A DNA stretch of 64,000 nt, from contig NZ_CP149787.1 of assembly GCF_037914945.1 (NCBI RefSeq), forward strand, positions 2,728,001 through 2,792,000. Reading direction: 5' to 3'. Origin of the DNA: Haloterrigena sp. KLK7 (GTDB taxonomy: Archaea; Halobacteriota; Halobacteria; Halobacteriales; Natrialbaceae). Positions 35,271 through 44,122 of the stretch are shown piece after piece. The notes under the pieces are model-generated. The model saw only the letters and a program-made list of their open reading frames with translations. It was not told the DNA's origin and did no database searches. The translations under genes were made by a program, and so were the position numbers. The first letter of the stretch is position 1, and every line of letters starts with the position of its first letter.

Positions 35271-35750
35271 TCAGGGCGTGACTTCGGCCGACGCGTCCTC
35301 GAGGTCCGCGAGGACGTCCTCGGCGTGTCCCTCCGGCGTGACGCCCTCGTAGACCGCCTCGACGCGGCCGTCGGGGCCGACGACGTAGGTGTTGCGGAAG
35401 ACGCCGTCGAACGTGTTGCCGAACATCTGCTTTTCGCCGTAGGAGTCGTAGAGCGTCGCGACCTCGCCCATCTCGTCCGAGAGGAGGTCGAACTCGAGGT
35501 CGTAGTCGTCGGCGAACGACTCGAGGTCCGCGACGGGATCGTCGCTGATTCCGACGATGTTGACGCCGCGGTCGTCGAAGTCGGGTTTCGCGTCGTTGAA
35601 CCCGCAGGCCTCGGTCGTGCAGCCGTCGGTGTTCGCCCGCGGATAGAAGTAGACGACGAGCCGCTCGCCCTCGAAATCGGAGCGCCGGACGGTCTCGCCG
35701 TGCTGGTTGGGCAGTTCGAACTCGGGTGCTTCGTCGCCGACGTCGAGCAT
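35271..35750 (-). CDS. bcp: Peroxiredoxin, BCP/PrxQ type
   Basis: Thiol peroxidase reducing H2O2 and organic hydroperoxides. The 159-residue thioredoxin-fold protein has the active-site block YPRANTDGCTTEACGFND with peroxidatic Cys and the PrxQ resolving Cys five residues later; the conserved Arg is in FDGVFRNTYVVGPDGRV. The residue two before the peroxidatic Cys is Asp where BCP enzymes usually have Pro (PGCTTEAC), a mild oddity. Upstream region faces the repeat fragments near 35853. Confidence 0.93.
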   Translation of the reverse strand: MLDVGDEAPEFELPNQHGETVRRSDFEGERLVVYFYPRANTDGCTTEACGFNDAKPDFDDRGVNIVGISDDPVADLESFADDYDLEFDLLSDEMGEVATLYDSYGEKQMFGNTFDGVFRNTYVVGPDGRVEAVYEGVTPEGHAEDVLADLEDASAEVTP

Positions 35751-35852
35751 GGGGGTGGGTTAGCGACGGCAGACGTATGCGTTGTGGTTTCGATCGGATT
35801 GGGTTCGTACACGGGAGAGATCGAGTAGCGCTCGGGTCCGAGAACCCGCTTC

Positions 35853-36005
35853 GGTGGCGTGCGCCGTCGGTGAGCCGAGCGATAGAACCAGGAATCGATC
35901 GAACGACATCCGGCGGCGGATTGACGGGGTGTTCGACTCCGTCTGGCGACTAGGGATCGCCACGCCCTCCCTGGCCGATTCGTTCGCTCGCGCTACTCGC
36001 TCACT
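35853..36005. repeat. Decayed hairpin-chain repeat fragments (copy 4)
   Basis: 35853-35882 (GGTGGCGTGCGCCGTCGG then GAGCCGAGCG) resembles the distal end of copy 1 in the same orientation; 35946-36005 (TAGGGATCGCCACGCCCTCC then GGCCGATTCGTTCGCTC) resembles the proximal core in the opposite orientation. Together they suggest an old, rearranged copy in the peroxiredoxin/GINS intergenic region. Confidence 0.5.
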
Positions 36006-36035
36006 CGTCTCTCGCACGTCAGTCTCGGTCGCCGC

Positions 36036-37064
36036 TCACTCGAGCGGTTCGGCGGCGTCCTGCTCGAGCAGCGGATCCGCGTTCTGCTCGGGGAGGGTGA
36101 CGATATCGTCGCTCGAGAGGGAGTACTCGCGGTCGTCGACGCCGAGAATCGAGCCGACGTCGCGGGTGATCCGGACGGTGACGCGGTCGACGTCGTCCCC
36201 AGACGCGTCGTCGTCCGTCGCGTCGGGATCGGTCGGTGCGGTGTCCGGACTGTCCCCGGACAGGGCGTTTGGAGGCGCCTCCCCCGGTTCCGGCGGCGAC
36301 TCTCCGGCGGCCTCGTCACCGAGGTCCGGTCCGTCCCCGCCCATGACGTCCGCGGGCGTCACGCCGCTCGAGTCGCCGGATCCGGACCCGGGAGCAGTAG
36401 TAGCGCCAGTGTCGGCGTCCGCGTCAGCAGGCGGTTCCTGTGGCGGCACCGGCGGTGCGTCGTCGTCGGCCGTCTCGGCTGGCGGCGAGTCGCGGTCGCT
36501 CGCGGTCCCGGGATCGGCCATCGGGTCGGCGGCCGTCGGATCCGTGCCGGGTGCGGGGCTCGAGTCGGCCCGCGTCGGATCGGTGGCGTTCCGGGGCCCA
36601 CCGGCGGGTCCGGCTTCGGTCCCCTCACTCCCCGCTGGGGCTTCGGTCTCGCCGTCGCCCGCGGCGTCCTCGGTCTCGACGCCCTCGAGGACGTCGAGGA
36701 CGCGGGACTTGTTCGAACCGATCCGATCGACGAGATCGTCGAAGAGGTCGGCCTCCTCGGCGGTGAGTCCGTCGTCGTCGGCCGGCATCCCGGCCGCGGC
36801 GAGGCTGGCCTGCTTGACGAGTTTGCCCATTCGGCGCTCGTAGATCGCCTCGACGACGTCCTTGGCGGTCTCGATCTCGTCGGTCAGCCGACCGACCTCG
36901 GGCGAGGAGAAGGGGTCGTCGCTCTCCTCGGCGACGCGGTCACGCTCGTCCTCTAAGTCGGCGATGTACTCGCCGACCTCCTGGTAGAACGAGGGGCGCA
37001 GATTCTGGAGGCTGTCCTTCTGGCGCTCCTTGCTCTGGACCGAACGTAACTCGTCTAGATTCAT
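36036..37064 (-). CDS. gins51: Archaeal GINS subunit Gins51
   Basis: GINS component of the replicative CMG-like helicase assembly, linking MCM and primase. The 342 residues comprise an N-terminal GINS A-domain (1-125, MNLDELRSVQSKERQKDSLQ, YERRMGKLVKQASLA), a very long Asp/Glu/Pro/Gly-rich linker (about 135-285) and a small C-terminal B-domain (DRVTVRITRDVGSILGVDDRE). Non-halophile Gins51 is usually below 200 residues, so the linker is the odd part. It overlaps the priS stop codon by ATGA, as the pair is commonly arranged in archaea. Confidence 0.88.
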   Translation of the reverse strand: MNLDELRSVQSKERQKDSLQNLRPSFYQEVGEYIADLEDERDRVAEESDDPFSSPEVGRLTDEIETAKDVVEAIYERRMGKLVKQASLAAAGMPADDDGLTAEEADLFDDLVDRIGSNKSRVLDVLEGVETEDAAGDGETEAPAGSEGTEAGPAGGPRNATDPTRADSSPAPGTDPTAADPMADPGTASDRDSPPAETADDDAPPVPPQEPPADADADTGATTAPGSGSGDSSGVTPADVMGGDGPDLGDEAAGESPPEPGEAPPNALSGDSPDTAPTDPDATDDDASGDDVDRVTVRITRDVGSILGVDDREYSLSSDDIVTLPEQNADPLLEQDAAEPLE

Positions 37065-38236
37065 TCTTTCTCCTTCTCCGCGCGGCCGCGTGCCATCAGG
37101 AACACGGCGACGTACTCGGGTAGTGACTGGTCACCCTCGGTGACCGTAAAGCTGTCTCCTCCGAGCTCGACCTCGCCGGGGTCGGTCACGTCGACGGTGA
37201 TCTCGTGGCCCCGGAACGTGTCGGGGACGGCGTCGACCAGCGGATCGAACGCGTCGATCTCGTCGCGCTCGAGGCGCACCGTTTTCAGGCCGCTGCCGCC
37301 GTGGAGACTGCCCGGCAGTCGGATCAGCCGGTTCGTGTCGGTCGTGACGGGTTCGTCGATCGGCGCGTTGTCGTCGTCGACCGCGCGCTCGGCGAAGCGT
37401 TCGGCCAACTGCGAGACCGCCGTGTGGACCGTGACGTTGCCCGCCGCGAGCTGCTCGCGGTTGTTGCGCGCGGCGTTGAGCGTCGCTTGGGCCTTTCCTT
37501 CTCCGATGCCGTCGAACGCCTGGAGGCGGTCGAGGGCGTCGTCGTCGTCCATCTCCAGGAGGCCGTCGACGAACGTCATCAGGTGCGCGTGCGTGCGGGC
37601 GCCCCACCCGCCGTCGATCTCGAGCGTTCGGCGCTCGGTCGGCGTCTTCCGGCCCAGCCCCGCGACGGTCTCGGTCTCGATCAGTTCCTCGTACTCGAGG
37701 CCGATCCCGCGGACGTAGTCGACGATCTCCCGGCGGTGTTCTCGGTCCAGGCCCAGGACGGTCTCGTCGCGCACGTGAACGTGGTACCCGCGGCCGCCGG
37801 AGAAGACGATCTCGAGGTCCTCGAAACCGAAATCGGTCTCGAGGAAGTCGAGCAGCCGAAACAGGGCCGCCTTGCACTTCGCGAGCATCTCGGCGTAGCT
37901 GTCCTCGCCGAGGGTGACGCTCGGCAGGTGGTCTGCGTCCAGATCGAAGACGAGGTCCGCGGACTGCCAGTCCTTGGCGTTCATCGAGCTCGCGCCGGGG
38001 TCGCGAAAGCGCCCGGCGGAGAAGTAGACGTGGCGCGGCCGCTTTCGGACGAGAAACTCCGAGAGGTCGCCCAGCTCGAGCAGCGAACGGTGGCGAACCA
38101 TCGTCGTGTCGGGGCCCTCCGTCCAGGGAATGTAGCCCCACTCGCGCTCGTTGGCCGCAGGCGGCGGCGTGATCTCCGTCCGTCGGTAATGGTCGCGAAA
38201 TCGCCCCCGCAGATAGGCCCTCGTTCGCTCCTCCAT
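37061..38236 (-). CDS. priS: DNA primase small (catalytic) subunit
   Basis: Synthesises RNA primers for replication. The 391-residue archaeo-eukaryotic primase shows the metal-binding Asp pair in DLVFDLDADHLPS (about 110), the nucleotide site FSGGRGYHVHVRDE (about 166-172) and the third acidic strand region near RLIRLPGSLHGGSGLKTVRL, all intact. Residues 230-300 carry a halophile-rich acidic segment. First gene of a two-gene operon with gins51; the large subunit PriL is elsewhere. Confidence 0.95.
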   Translation of the reverse strand: MEERTRAYLRGRFRDHYRRTEITPPPAANEREWGYIPWTEGPDTTMVRHRSLLELGDLSEFLVRKRPRHVYFSAGRFRDPGASSMNAKDWQSADLVFDLDADHLPSVTLGEDSYAEMLAKCKAALFRLLDFLETDFGFEDLEIVFSGGRGYHVHVRDETVLGLDREHRREIVDYVRGIGLEYEELIETETVAGLGRKTPTERRTLEIDGGWGARTHAHLMTFVDGLLEMDDDDALDRLQAFDGIGEGKAQATLNAARNNREQLAAGNVTVHTAVSQLAERFAERAVDDDNAPIDEPVTTDTNRLIRLPGSLHGGSGLKTVRLERDEIDAFDPLVDAVPDTFRGHEITVDVTDPGEVELGGDSFTVTEGDQSLPEYVAVFLMARGRAEKEKE

Positions 38237-38499
38237 ACGACTCGAGTAGTCGTGGGTGGGGGCGTATAATCTTGCCGAATGTTCGACCCGATGGGAGGGG
38301 ATCTCGAGACCGGCTAGCGCGACTCAACTGCCGATTGAGATCGCGGTGCGTTCTCAGCGGTGGGAAATCGAGCGTTACTGGACGTTCCTCGAGGAGACGG
38401 TCGAATCTACCGTTGGCGGTACCTCGGCGTGCGTTCGTTGCGACCGTCGTCCGGGGAGACGACGGGACGAGATCAGAGCGGAGTATCGATCGACCGCGG

Positions 38500-38976
38500 T
38501 CAGCGCCGCATCAGTTCCGAGATCTTGTCGGCGATGCCGACGTCGGAGCCGAGTTTCAGGTAGTAGGCGTCGCCGCCGTCCTCGTAGTAGTCGTCGATGC
38601 GGCGCTTGATCTCGAACCCGAGGTGTTCGTAGAACTGGAGGGCGTTCTCGTTGCTCGTCCGGGCGTGACACGTGATCGTGTCGTGGTCCTCCGCGACGCG
38701 CGCGATCAGTTGTTTGCCAATCCCCTGCCCCCGCAGGTCTGGCGAGACCGCCAGAAAGAGGATGTACCCGTCGCGGCGAACGGCCGCGAAGCCGACCAGA
38801 TCGTCCTCCTGTACGTAACAGTGAACCTTGGAGCGACGATACGCGTCGGTAAAGAAGTCGTATCGCTGCTTGAGCACGCCTTCCTGACGGTTGATCTCCT
38901 CCTTCAGTTGCCAGGCTTCGTCGACGAAGTCGTCGCTCCCCGGCGCGACGACTCGACTGTCGATGTTGACGCTCAC
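38500..38976 (-). CDS. GNAT N-acetyltransferase (RimI-like)
   Basis: 158-residue acetyltransferase. The acetyl-CoA loop is VSPDLRGQGIGKQLIARVAE (motif A, RGQGIGKQ) and motif B is NALQFYEHLGFEIKRRIDDY, giving a standard GNAT core resembling RimI/NAT enzymes that acetylate protein N-termini. N-terminal acetylation is widespread in haloarchaea, but the substrate here is inferred. It precedes priS on the same strand with a 263-bp gap (38237-38499) in which I see no gene. Confidence 0.88.
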   Translation of the reverse strand: MSVNIDSRVVAPGSDDFVDEAWQLKEEINRQEGVLKQRYDFFTDAYRRSKVHCYVQEDDLVGFAAVRRDGYILFLAVSPDLRGQGIGKQLIARVAEDHDTITCHARTSNENALQFYEHLGFEIKRRIDDYYEDGGDAYYLKLGSDVGIADKISELMRR

Positions 38977-39247
38977 TACCTGGGTCTATCACCGTCGCCA
39001 ATATAATTCCACCGGCAGTCAACGATACGTAACGTCAGACGTTCGTACTATCCGTTCGCCGGTTCGCACCTTCGATCTCGACCGCCTCTACCGATTGCGC
39101 CCGGGATCGACAGCAGGTTCGCGTCCCGACAGAACGCGACCGTCGTCGCTGCAACCACGACCGTCGTCGCTGCGGCCACGACCGTCCCCCCGCTCGCAGC
39201 CGAAACCGACGAGCATACCACACCGCCCGTCCAACCCTCGAGAAGCG

Positions 39248-39730
39248 ATGACCAGCCAGCAGGGCGGACGGTTCGAACTGCGGAATCACACGGCCGACGT
39301 CGCGGTCGCGGCCAGCGGCGACGCGCTCGAGTCGGTCTTCGCCGCGGTCGCCGACGGACTGGCGGCCGCCTCCTGTGACGAGATTCCCGCCGAGTCGGGC
39401 GATCGATTCTCGCTGTCCGTGACCGCGGAGAACCGCGAGGCCCTGCTGTTCGACTACCTGGACGAACTGATCTACCTCCGGGACGTCCGCGCGGAACTCC
39501 CCGTCGACCACCGCGTCGAGGCGATCGAGGGACCGGAGCGCGACGGCGGGAACGCCGAACGCGACGGATGGACCCTCGAGGCCAGCGCCCGCGGCGTCCC
39601 CCTCGCCGACGTCGACGCCCGCGAGGTGAAGGCCGTGACCTACTCGGAGATGCGCCTCGAGCGCCGCGAGAGCCCGGACGCGGACGGGAGCGGAGACGAG
39701 TGGGAGGCCTACGTCGTCTTCGACGTCTGA
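39248..39730 (+). CDS. Archease
   Basis: 160-residue protein that accelerates and re-activates the RtcB RNA ligase. Family blocks FELRNHTADVAVAASGDALES (with the metal-site Asp), LLFDYLDELIYLRDV and REVKAVTYSEMRLERR are present; the C-terminus ends WEAYVVFDV as usual. An insert (PERDGGNAERDGW) is halophile-specific. The ligase gene follows two genes downstream, which supports the identification. The ATG at 39248 is chosen over a longer Arg-rich frame. Confidence 0.92.
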   Translation: MTSQQGGRFELRNHTADVAVAASGDALESVFAAVADGLAAASCDEIPAESGDRFSLSVTAENREALLFDYLDELIYLRDVRAELPVDHRVEAIEGPERDGGNAERDGWTLEASARGVPLADVDAREVKAVTYSEMRLERRESPDADGSGDEWEAYVVFDV

Positions 39731-39894
39731 TCGTCCGCCGCTCGGCGACGGACACCCCCTCGAACGGAAAGCGGAGCCACTCGAGCGGAAACCGGCGTCG
39801 CACGAACGGGAATCAGAGTCACGCGAGCGGGAATCGACTCGGCGGAGCGTCTTCCGGGGGACGCATTTTCACCGTGGCACTCGTAGAAACGGTG

Positions 39895-41007
39895 ATGGAC
39901 GCTCCCCCGCGTCGACGTTCGATCGCTCGGCTCGTCGGTCCGGCAGCGCTCGTCGCGGCAGTGCTATTCGGCGCGATCGGGACGGCACGCGCACACGAAG
40001 AGTACGTCGTCGACGAGGAACGCGAGGTCGCCGCCGGCGAGTTCCTCCGCGAGGCGCTGACGGACCCGCTCGTCGTCGGACCGCTGCTGGCGGGTGCACT
40101 CGTCGTCCTCGCGGCGATCGGGAGCTATCTCGCCGTTCGCCCCGCGCAGCGAGACGTCGCGGCGTTCCGGGCCGCCATGCGGGAGTACACCGCGTACGTG
40201 CCCTGGCTGCTGCGGATCTCGATCGGCATCCCGCTGATCGGGGCCGGCTTCGGCGGCTACTTCATCAGTCCCGCGCTCGGTCTCGAGGCGCGACTCCTGC
40301 AGGTCGCGCTCGGCTTCCTCTTGCTGTTCGGGCTGGCGACGCGGCTCGTCGCCCTGCTCACGCTCGCCGCCTACCTCGTCGGCCTCGCGATCGACTCGGT
40401 CCTGCTGTTGCAACTCGAGTTCGTGCCCGGAACGCTGGCGATCGCGCTGCTCGGCGGCGGGCGACCGAGCGGCGATCACGTCCTCCAGCGAGTCGCCGGC
40501 GCGTCGGGAACGGTCTACGGGCGGTTCGATCCGATCTACGACTACGCGCGCGACTTTCAGGAGCGGATCGAGCCCTATCGCGCGTTCCTGCCGACGATCG
40601 TCCGCGTCGGCCTCGGCTGTACGTTCGTCTCGCTGGGCCTGGGCCAGAAGCTCCTGCGACCCGGCATCGCGCTCGCGGTGGTCGACCGATACGATCTGAC
40701 CGCGGTCGTCCCCGCCGGCCCGGAGCTGTGGGTCCTCGGCGCGGGCCTCTCAGAAGTCGGTCTCGGACTCGCGCTCCTCGTGGGCTTCTTCACGCGGGCG
40801 AGCGCGGCGACGGCGATCGGCGTCTTCACGCTCACGCTGTTCGCGCTGCCCGACGATCCGGTGCTCGCACACGTCAGCCTCTTCGGACTGGCGTCGGCGT
40901 TGCTCATCACCGGGAGCGGTCCCTACGCCGTCGACGGCTGGCTCGAGAGATACGGGGCCGACAGGGGGGCCGATGAGCCGGACGCGGACGTATCGGGTAC
41001 GGCGTGA
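39895..41007 (+). CDS. DoxX-like integral membrane protein
   Basis: 370-residue membrane protein with about 8-9 hydrophobic segments. An N-terminal segment ending GTARAHEEYV may be a signal or first helix. Later blocks PWLLRISIGIPLIGAGFGGY and TIVRVGLGCTFVSLGLGQKL resemble DoxX/MauE-type repeats, which act in redox or quinone-linked functions. It lies between archease and RtcB, but a mechanistic link is doubtful. A GTG just before (39892) is an alternative start. Confidence 0.78.
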   Translation: MDAPPRRRSIARLVGPAALVAAVLFGAIGTARAHEEYVVDEEREVAAGEFLREALTDPLVVGPLLAGALVVLAAIGSYLAVRPAQRDVAAFRAAMREYTAYVPWLLRISIGIPLIGAGFGGYFISPALGLEARLLQVALGFLLLFGLATRLVALLTLAAYLVGLAIDSVLLLQLEFVPGTLAIALLGGGRPSGDHVLQRVAGASGTVYGRFDPIYDYARDFQERIEPYRAFLPTIVRVGLGCTFVSLGLGQKLLRPGIALAVVDRYDLTAVVPAGPELWVLGAGLSEVGLGLALLVGFFTRASAATAIGVFTLTLFALPDDPVLAHVSLFGLASALLITGSGPYAVDGWLERYGADRGADEPDADVSGTA

Positions 41008-41125
41008 CGTCGCGGGTTCACGGCCGTTCCGTCCGCCGGGACGGTCCGCCGACGACAGCGGTGACGGCTCGCGAAGCCGACCCGAGAGACGAACACCTTT
41101 CATCGATGGCGCCCGACTCTCGAGT

Positions 41126-42592
41126 ATGACCACCTTCGACGCCAACGGGATCACGCTCGAGAAAGTGCGTGAGTACGTCTGGGAGATTCCACGAGAGGGC
41201 GACATGCGCGCGCCAGCGCGGGTACTGGCCAGCGAGGCGCTGCTCGAGGAGATCAAGGAGGACAAGACCCTCGAACAGATCACGAACACGACTCACCTGC
41301 CCGGAATCACCAACTACGCGATCTGTATGCCCGACGGCCACCAGGGATACGGCTTCCCGGTCGGTGGGGTCGGTGCGCTGGACGCCGAGAACGGCTGTAT
41401 TTCGCCGGGAGCGGTCGGCTACGACATCAATTGCGGCGTCCGGATGATGCGGACGAACCTGACCTACGACGAGCTCCAGGGTCGCGAGGAAGAGCTCGTC
41501 GACTCGCTATTTACCAACGTTCCGTCGGGTCTCGGCGGCGGCGGCATCGTCGAAGCCGGCGTCGACACCGTCGAGGAGATCCTCGAGCGCGGCGTCGACT
41601 GGGCGCTCGAGAACGGTCACGCCGTCGAGGAGGACCTGCTCCACTGCGAGGACGAGGGAATGCGCGAGGGCGCCGACGCCGACAAGGTCAGCCAGAAAGC
41701 CAAGGACCGCGGGAAGAACCAGATCGGCTCGCTCGGGTCGGGCAACCACTTCCTCGAGGTCCAGCGCGTCACGGACGTCTTCGACGAGGGCGTGGGCGAC
41801 GCGTACGGCCTCGAGGAGGACCAGATCGTCGTCCTGATCCACTGTGGTTCCCGCGGGCTGGGCCACCAGACGTGTAACGACTACCTGCGGAAGATCGAAC
41901 AGCAACACCAGGGGCTGCTGAACCAGCTCCCGGACAAGGAACTCGCGGCCGCGCCCGCGGGCTCGCAACTCGCCGAGGACTACTACGCGGCGATGAACGC
42001 GGCGATCAACTTCGCGTGGGTCAATCGGCAACTGATCATGCACCGCACGCGGAAGGTGTTCGAGCGCGTGTTCGGTCGGTCCTGGGAGGAGATGGACATG
42101 CACCTGCTGTACGACGTGGCCCACAACATCGCGAAGAAGGAGACCCATACGGTGAACGACGATGGTGAGCAGCGGGAACTCTACGTCCACCGCAAGGGCG
42201 CCACGCGAGCGTTCCCCGCGGGCCACCCCGAGGTCCCGAAAGCGTACCGCGACGTCGGCCAGCCGGTCATCATTCCGGGCAGCATGGGCGCCGGCAGCTA
42301 CGTCCTCCGGGGCGGCGAGAACTCCATGGACCTCACCTTCGGTTCGACGGCCCACGGCGCCGGACGGCTGATGAGCCGCACGCAGGCGAAGAGCGAGTAC
42401 TGGGGCGGCGACGTCCAGCAGGAACTCGAGGAGCAGGATCAGATCTACGTCAAGGCCCAGTCGGGCGCGACGGTCGCCGAGGAGGCCCCAGGGGTCTACA
42501 AGGACGTCGACGAGGTCGTCCGCGTCTCCGACGAACTCGGCATCGGTGACAAGGTCGCGCGGACGTTCCCGGTGTGTAACATCAAGGGCTGA
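41126..42592 (+). CDS. rtcB: RNA-splicing ligase RtcB
   Basis: Joins 2',3'-cyclic-phosphate and 5'-OH ends of cleaved tRNA introns using GTP and metal. The 488-residue protein shows CMPDGHQGYGFPVGGVGAL, the metal Cys in GYDINCGVRMMRTN, the block SLGSGNHFLEVQ, HCGSRGLGHQTCNDYL and, near the C-terminus, the guanylylated His in STAHGAGRLMSRTQAK. No intein is present, although some archaeal rtcB genes have one. Archease lies 1.4 kb upstream. Starting at ATG 41126 matches the family (MTTFDANGITLEKVREYVWE). Confidence 0.96.
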   Translation: MTTFDANGITLEKVREYVWEIPREGDMRAPARVLASEALLEEIKEDKTLEQITNTTHLPGITNYAICMPDGHQGYGFPVGGVGALDAENGCISPGAVGYDINCGVRMMRTNLTYDELQGREEELVDSLFTNVPSGLGGGGIVEAGVDTVEEILERGVDWALENGHAVEEDLLHCEDEGMREGADADKVSQKAKDRGKNQIGSLGSGNHFLEVQRVTDVFDEGVGDAYGLEEDQIVVLIHCGSRGLGHQTCNDYLRKIEQQHQGLLNQLPDKELAAAPAGSQLAEDYYAAMNAAINFAWVNRQLIMHRTRKVFERVFGRSWEEMDMHLLYDVAHNIAKKETHTVNDDGEQRELYVHRKGATRAFPAGHPEVPKAYRDVGQPVIIPGSMGAGSYVLRGGENSMDLTFGSTAHGAGRLMSRTQAKSEYWGGDVQQELEEQDQIYVKAQSGATVAEEAPGVYKDVDEVVRVSDELGIGDKVARTFPVCNIKG

Positions 42593-42598
42593 CGCATT

Positions 42599-42638
42599 CA
42601 CGGTTCGCCTTACCCTCGAGATGGATGGGAGAACCGTG
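42599..42638 (+). terminator. Hairpin after rtcB
   Basis: CACGGTTC (42599-42606) and GAACCGTG (42631-42638) form an 8-bp stem starting 6 bp after the rtcB stop; a 3' hairpin or terminator. The rest of 42639-42865 is AT-richer and holds no recognised gene; it likely contains the left end of the TnpB element. Confidence 0.4.
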
Positions 42639-42865
42639 GTCGAATGAAATCCCTGTCCTCTCATTAATCAGAACTTTCGGCGAATACACGGCTCATCGGC
42701 CAGAATATTGGGTTCAGCGAACAGACTCCACATAGTACAGCGCAGAAACCCATGACTGGAGCAGTCGGAGGAAGCACGTCACTCGGGAAACCGACCATGC
42801 ATTTAGACACGGTAGTTTTCTACTGAGATTATAGTTTTAAATAACATGACCTTCGTGTTTGATTT

Positions 42866-44122
42866 GTGGCGATCGTCAGGAACATCCAGATCAAGCTCGA
42901 CGTCGCAGAGGACGACCACTCCGTCCTCAATGAGGTGTTCGAACAATTCCGCTATGCTGCACAGTACGTAGCAGACTACGGCTGGTCTGACGATCCAACC
43001 CAGATAATCGACAGTAAGAGCAAACTCAACGACGCGACGTACGCCGACGTACGCGAGGAAACGAACCTCACCGCAAACCACGTCCAAGCTGCTCGCAGTC
43101 TCGCTGCGAACGCACTCGGCAATTGTAGAGATCGTATCCTTGAAGACGGTAAGAAAGCAAGCAAACCCAACTTTCGCGGTAGCGTCGTCGTCTACGACGC
43201 TCGTACGATAACATACAACGACGACCATTGCACGTTGTCCACTGTGGATGGGCGCATCACCGCGGACTATGTTCTTCCAGATGAATCGTATGGAACACCA
43301 TTCGCGGAATACTGGGAGGACGATGACTGGAAACGAGGAGAGGCTACGCTTCACAAGCGCGATGGGACGTACTACTTGCACGTCTCGATGAAAAAGGAAC
43401 GAGACGGAGAGGCGTCTGCGACCAAGTACGGAGCGGTACTCGGCGTAGACCTGAACGTTGACGGCTATCTCGCCGTCGCCTCAACAGGCGCGTTCCTCGG
43501 TAACGCCGACTACCTCAATCACAAGCGTGCAGAGTACGAACGACGTCGCGGGAGTTTGCAGCAGACAGGCACTCGGAGCGCCCACTTAACACTAATGTCG
43601 ATCGGAAATCGCTTCTCGAATTGGAGCGAAGACTACCTGCATCGCGTCGCTCTTGCACTGGTTCTCGAGGCACGGCGATACGATTGTGACGCGATAGCGT
43701 TCGAGAATCTGAAGCACATCCGTAAGCGCATCTCGAACGGGAGCAAATTCCAGCAATGGGCGTTTAAGAAGCTCCAAGACTTCGTCGAGTACAAGGCCGA
43801 AGAATATGGTATTCTTGTGGCTACTGTGAAGCCGCAGTACACGTCGCAGCGGTGCAGTCATTCGGAATGCGGGTTCACACACGAGGATAACCGTACCGGT
43901 GACGAGTTCGAGTGCCTGAACTGCGGCAAAGAACTGCACGCGGATTATAACGCGGCGCGAAACATAGCGTGGCGGCTTGTCCAGCACTGGCTCAAGTCTG
44001 GTGCTGGACGGGCGAATTGTCAGGTCGTCCTGAAGTCAGGGACGCTGAACGCGAACGGCGAGTATTCGTCTGCCACATCTTGTGGTCAGAGCGGGAGTCC
44101 ACTGACAAGCCCATCGCTTTAG
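42866..44122 (+). CDS. tnpB: TnpB (IS1341-type OrfB), RNA-guided nuclease
   Basis: 418-residue TnpB of an IS200/IS605-family element lacking TnpA. The RuvC-like triad is visible as Asp195 (LGVDLNVDGYLAV), Glu280 (IAFENLKHIRKR) and Asp360 (HADYNAARNIAW); the four-Cys zinc finger is CSHSECGFTHEDN and CLNCGKE (about 327-356). The start is GTG 22-35 bp after a TTTTAAAT block. All residues needed for activity appear intact, so it may be a functional guided nuclease. Codon use and GC content are lower than the neighbours, as expected for a mobile gene. The stop lies inside the right-end hairpin. Confidence 0.93.
   Translation: MAIVRNIQIKLDVAEDDHSVLNEVFEQFRYAAQYVADYGWSDDPTQIIDSKSKLNDATYADVREETNLTANHVQAARSLAANALGNCRDRILEDGKKASKPNFRGSVVVYDARTITYNDDHCTLSTVDGRITADYVLPDESYGTPFAEYWEDDDWKRGEATLHKRDGTYYLHVSMKKERDGEASATKYGAVLGVDLNVDGYLAVASTGAFLGNADYLNHKRAEYERRRGSLQQTGTRSAHLTLMSIGNRFSNWSEDYLHRVALALVLEARRYDCDAIAFENLKHIRKRISNGSKFQQWAFKKLQDFVEYKAEEYGILVATVKPQYTSQRCSHSECGFTHEDNRTGDEFECLNCGKELHADYNAARNIAWRLVQHWLKSGAGRANCQVVLKSGTLNANGEYSSATSCGQSGSPLTSPSL

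Noticed and set aside
41126-42592. Intein or intron in rtcB
   Set aside because: The coding sequence is continuous and family-length, with no splicing blocks.
42866-44122. Cas12-type CRISPR effector
   Set aside because: Size (418 residues), single zinc finger and right-end hairpin are those of TnpB; there is no CRISPR array.
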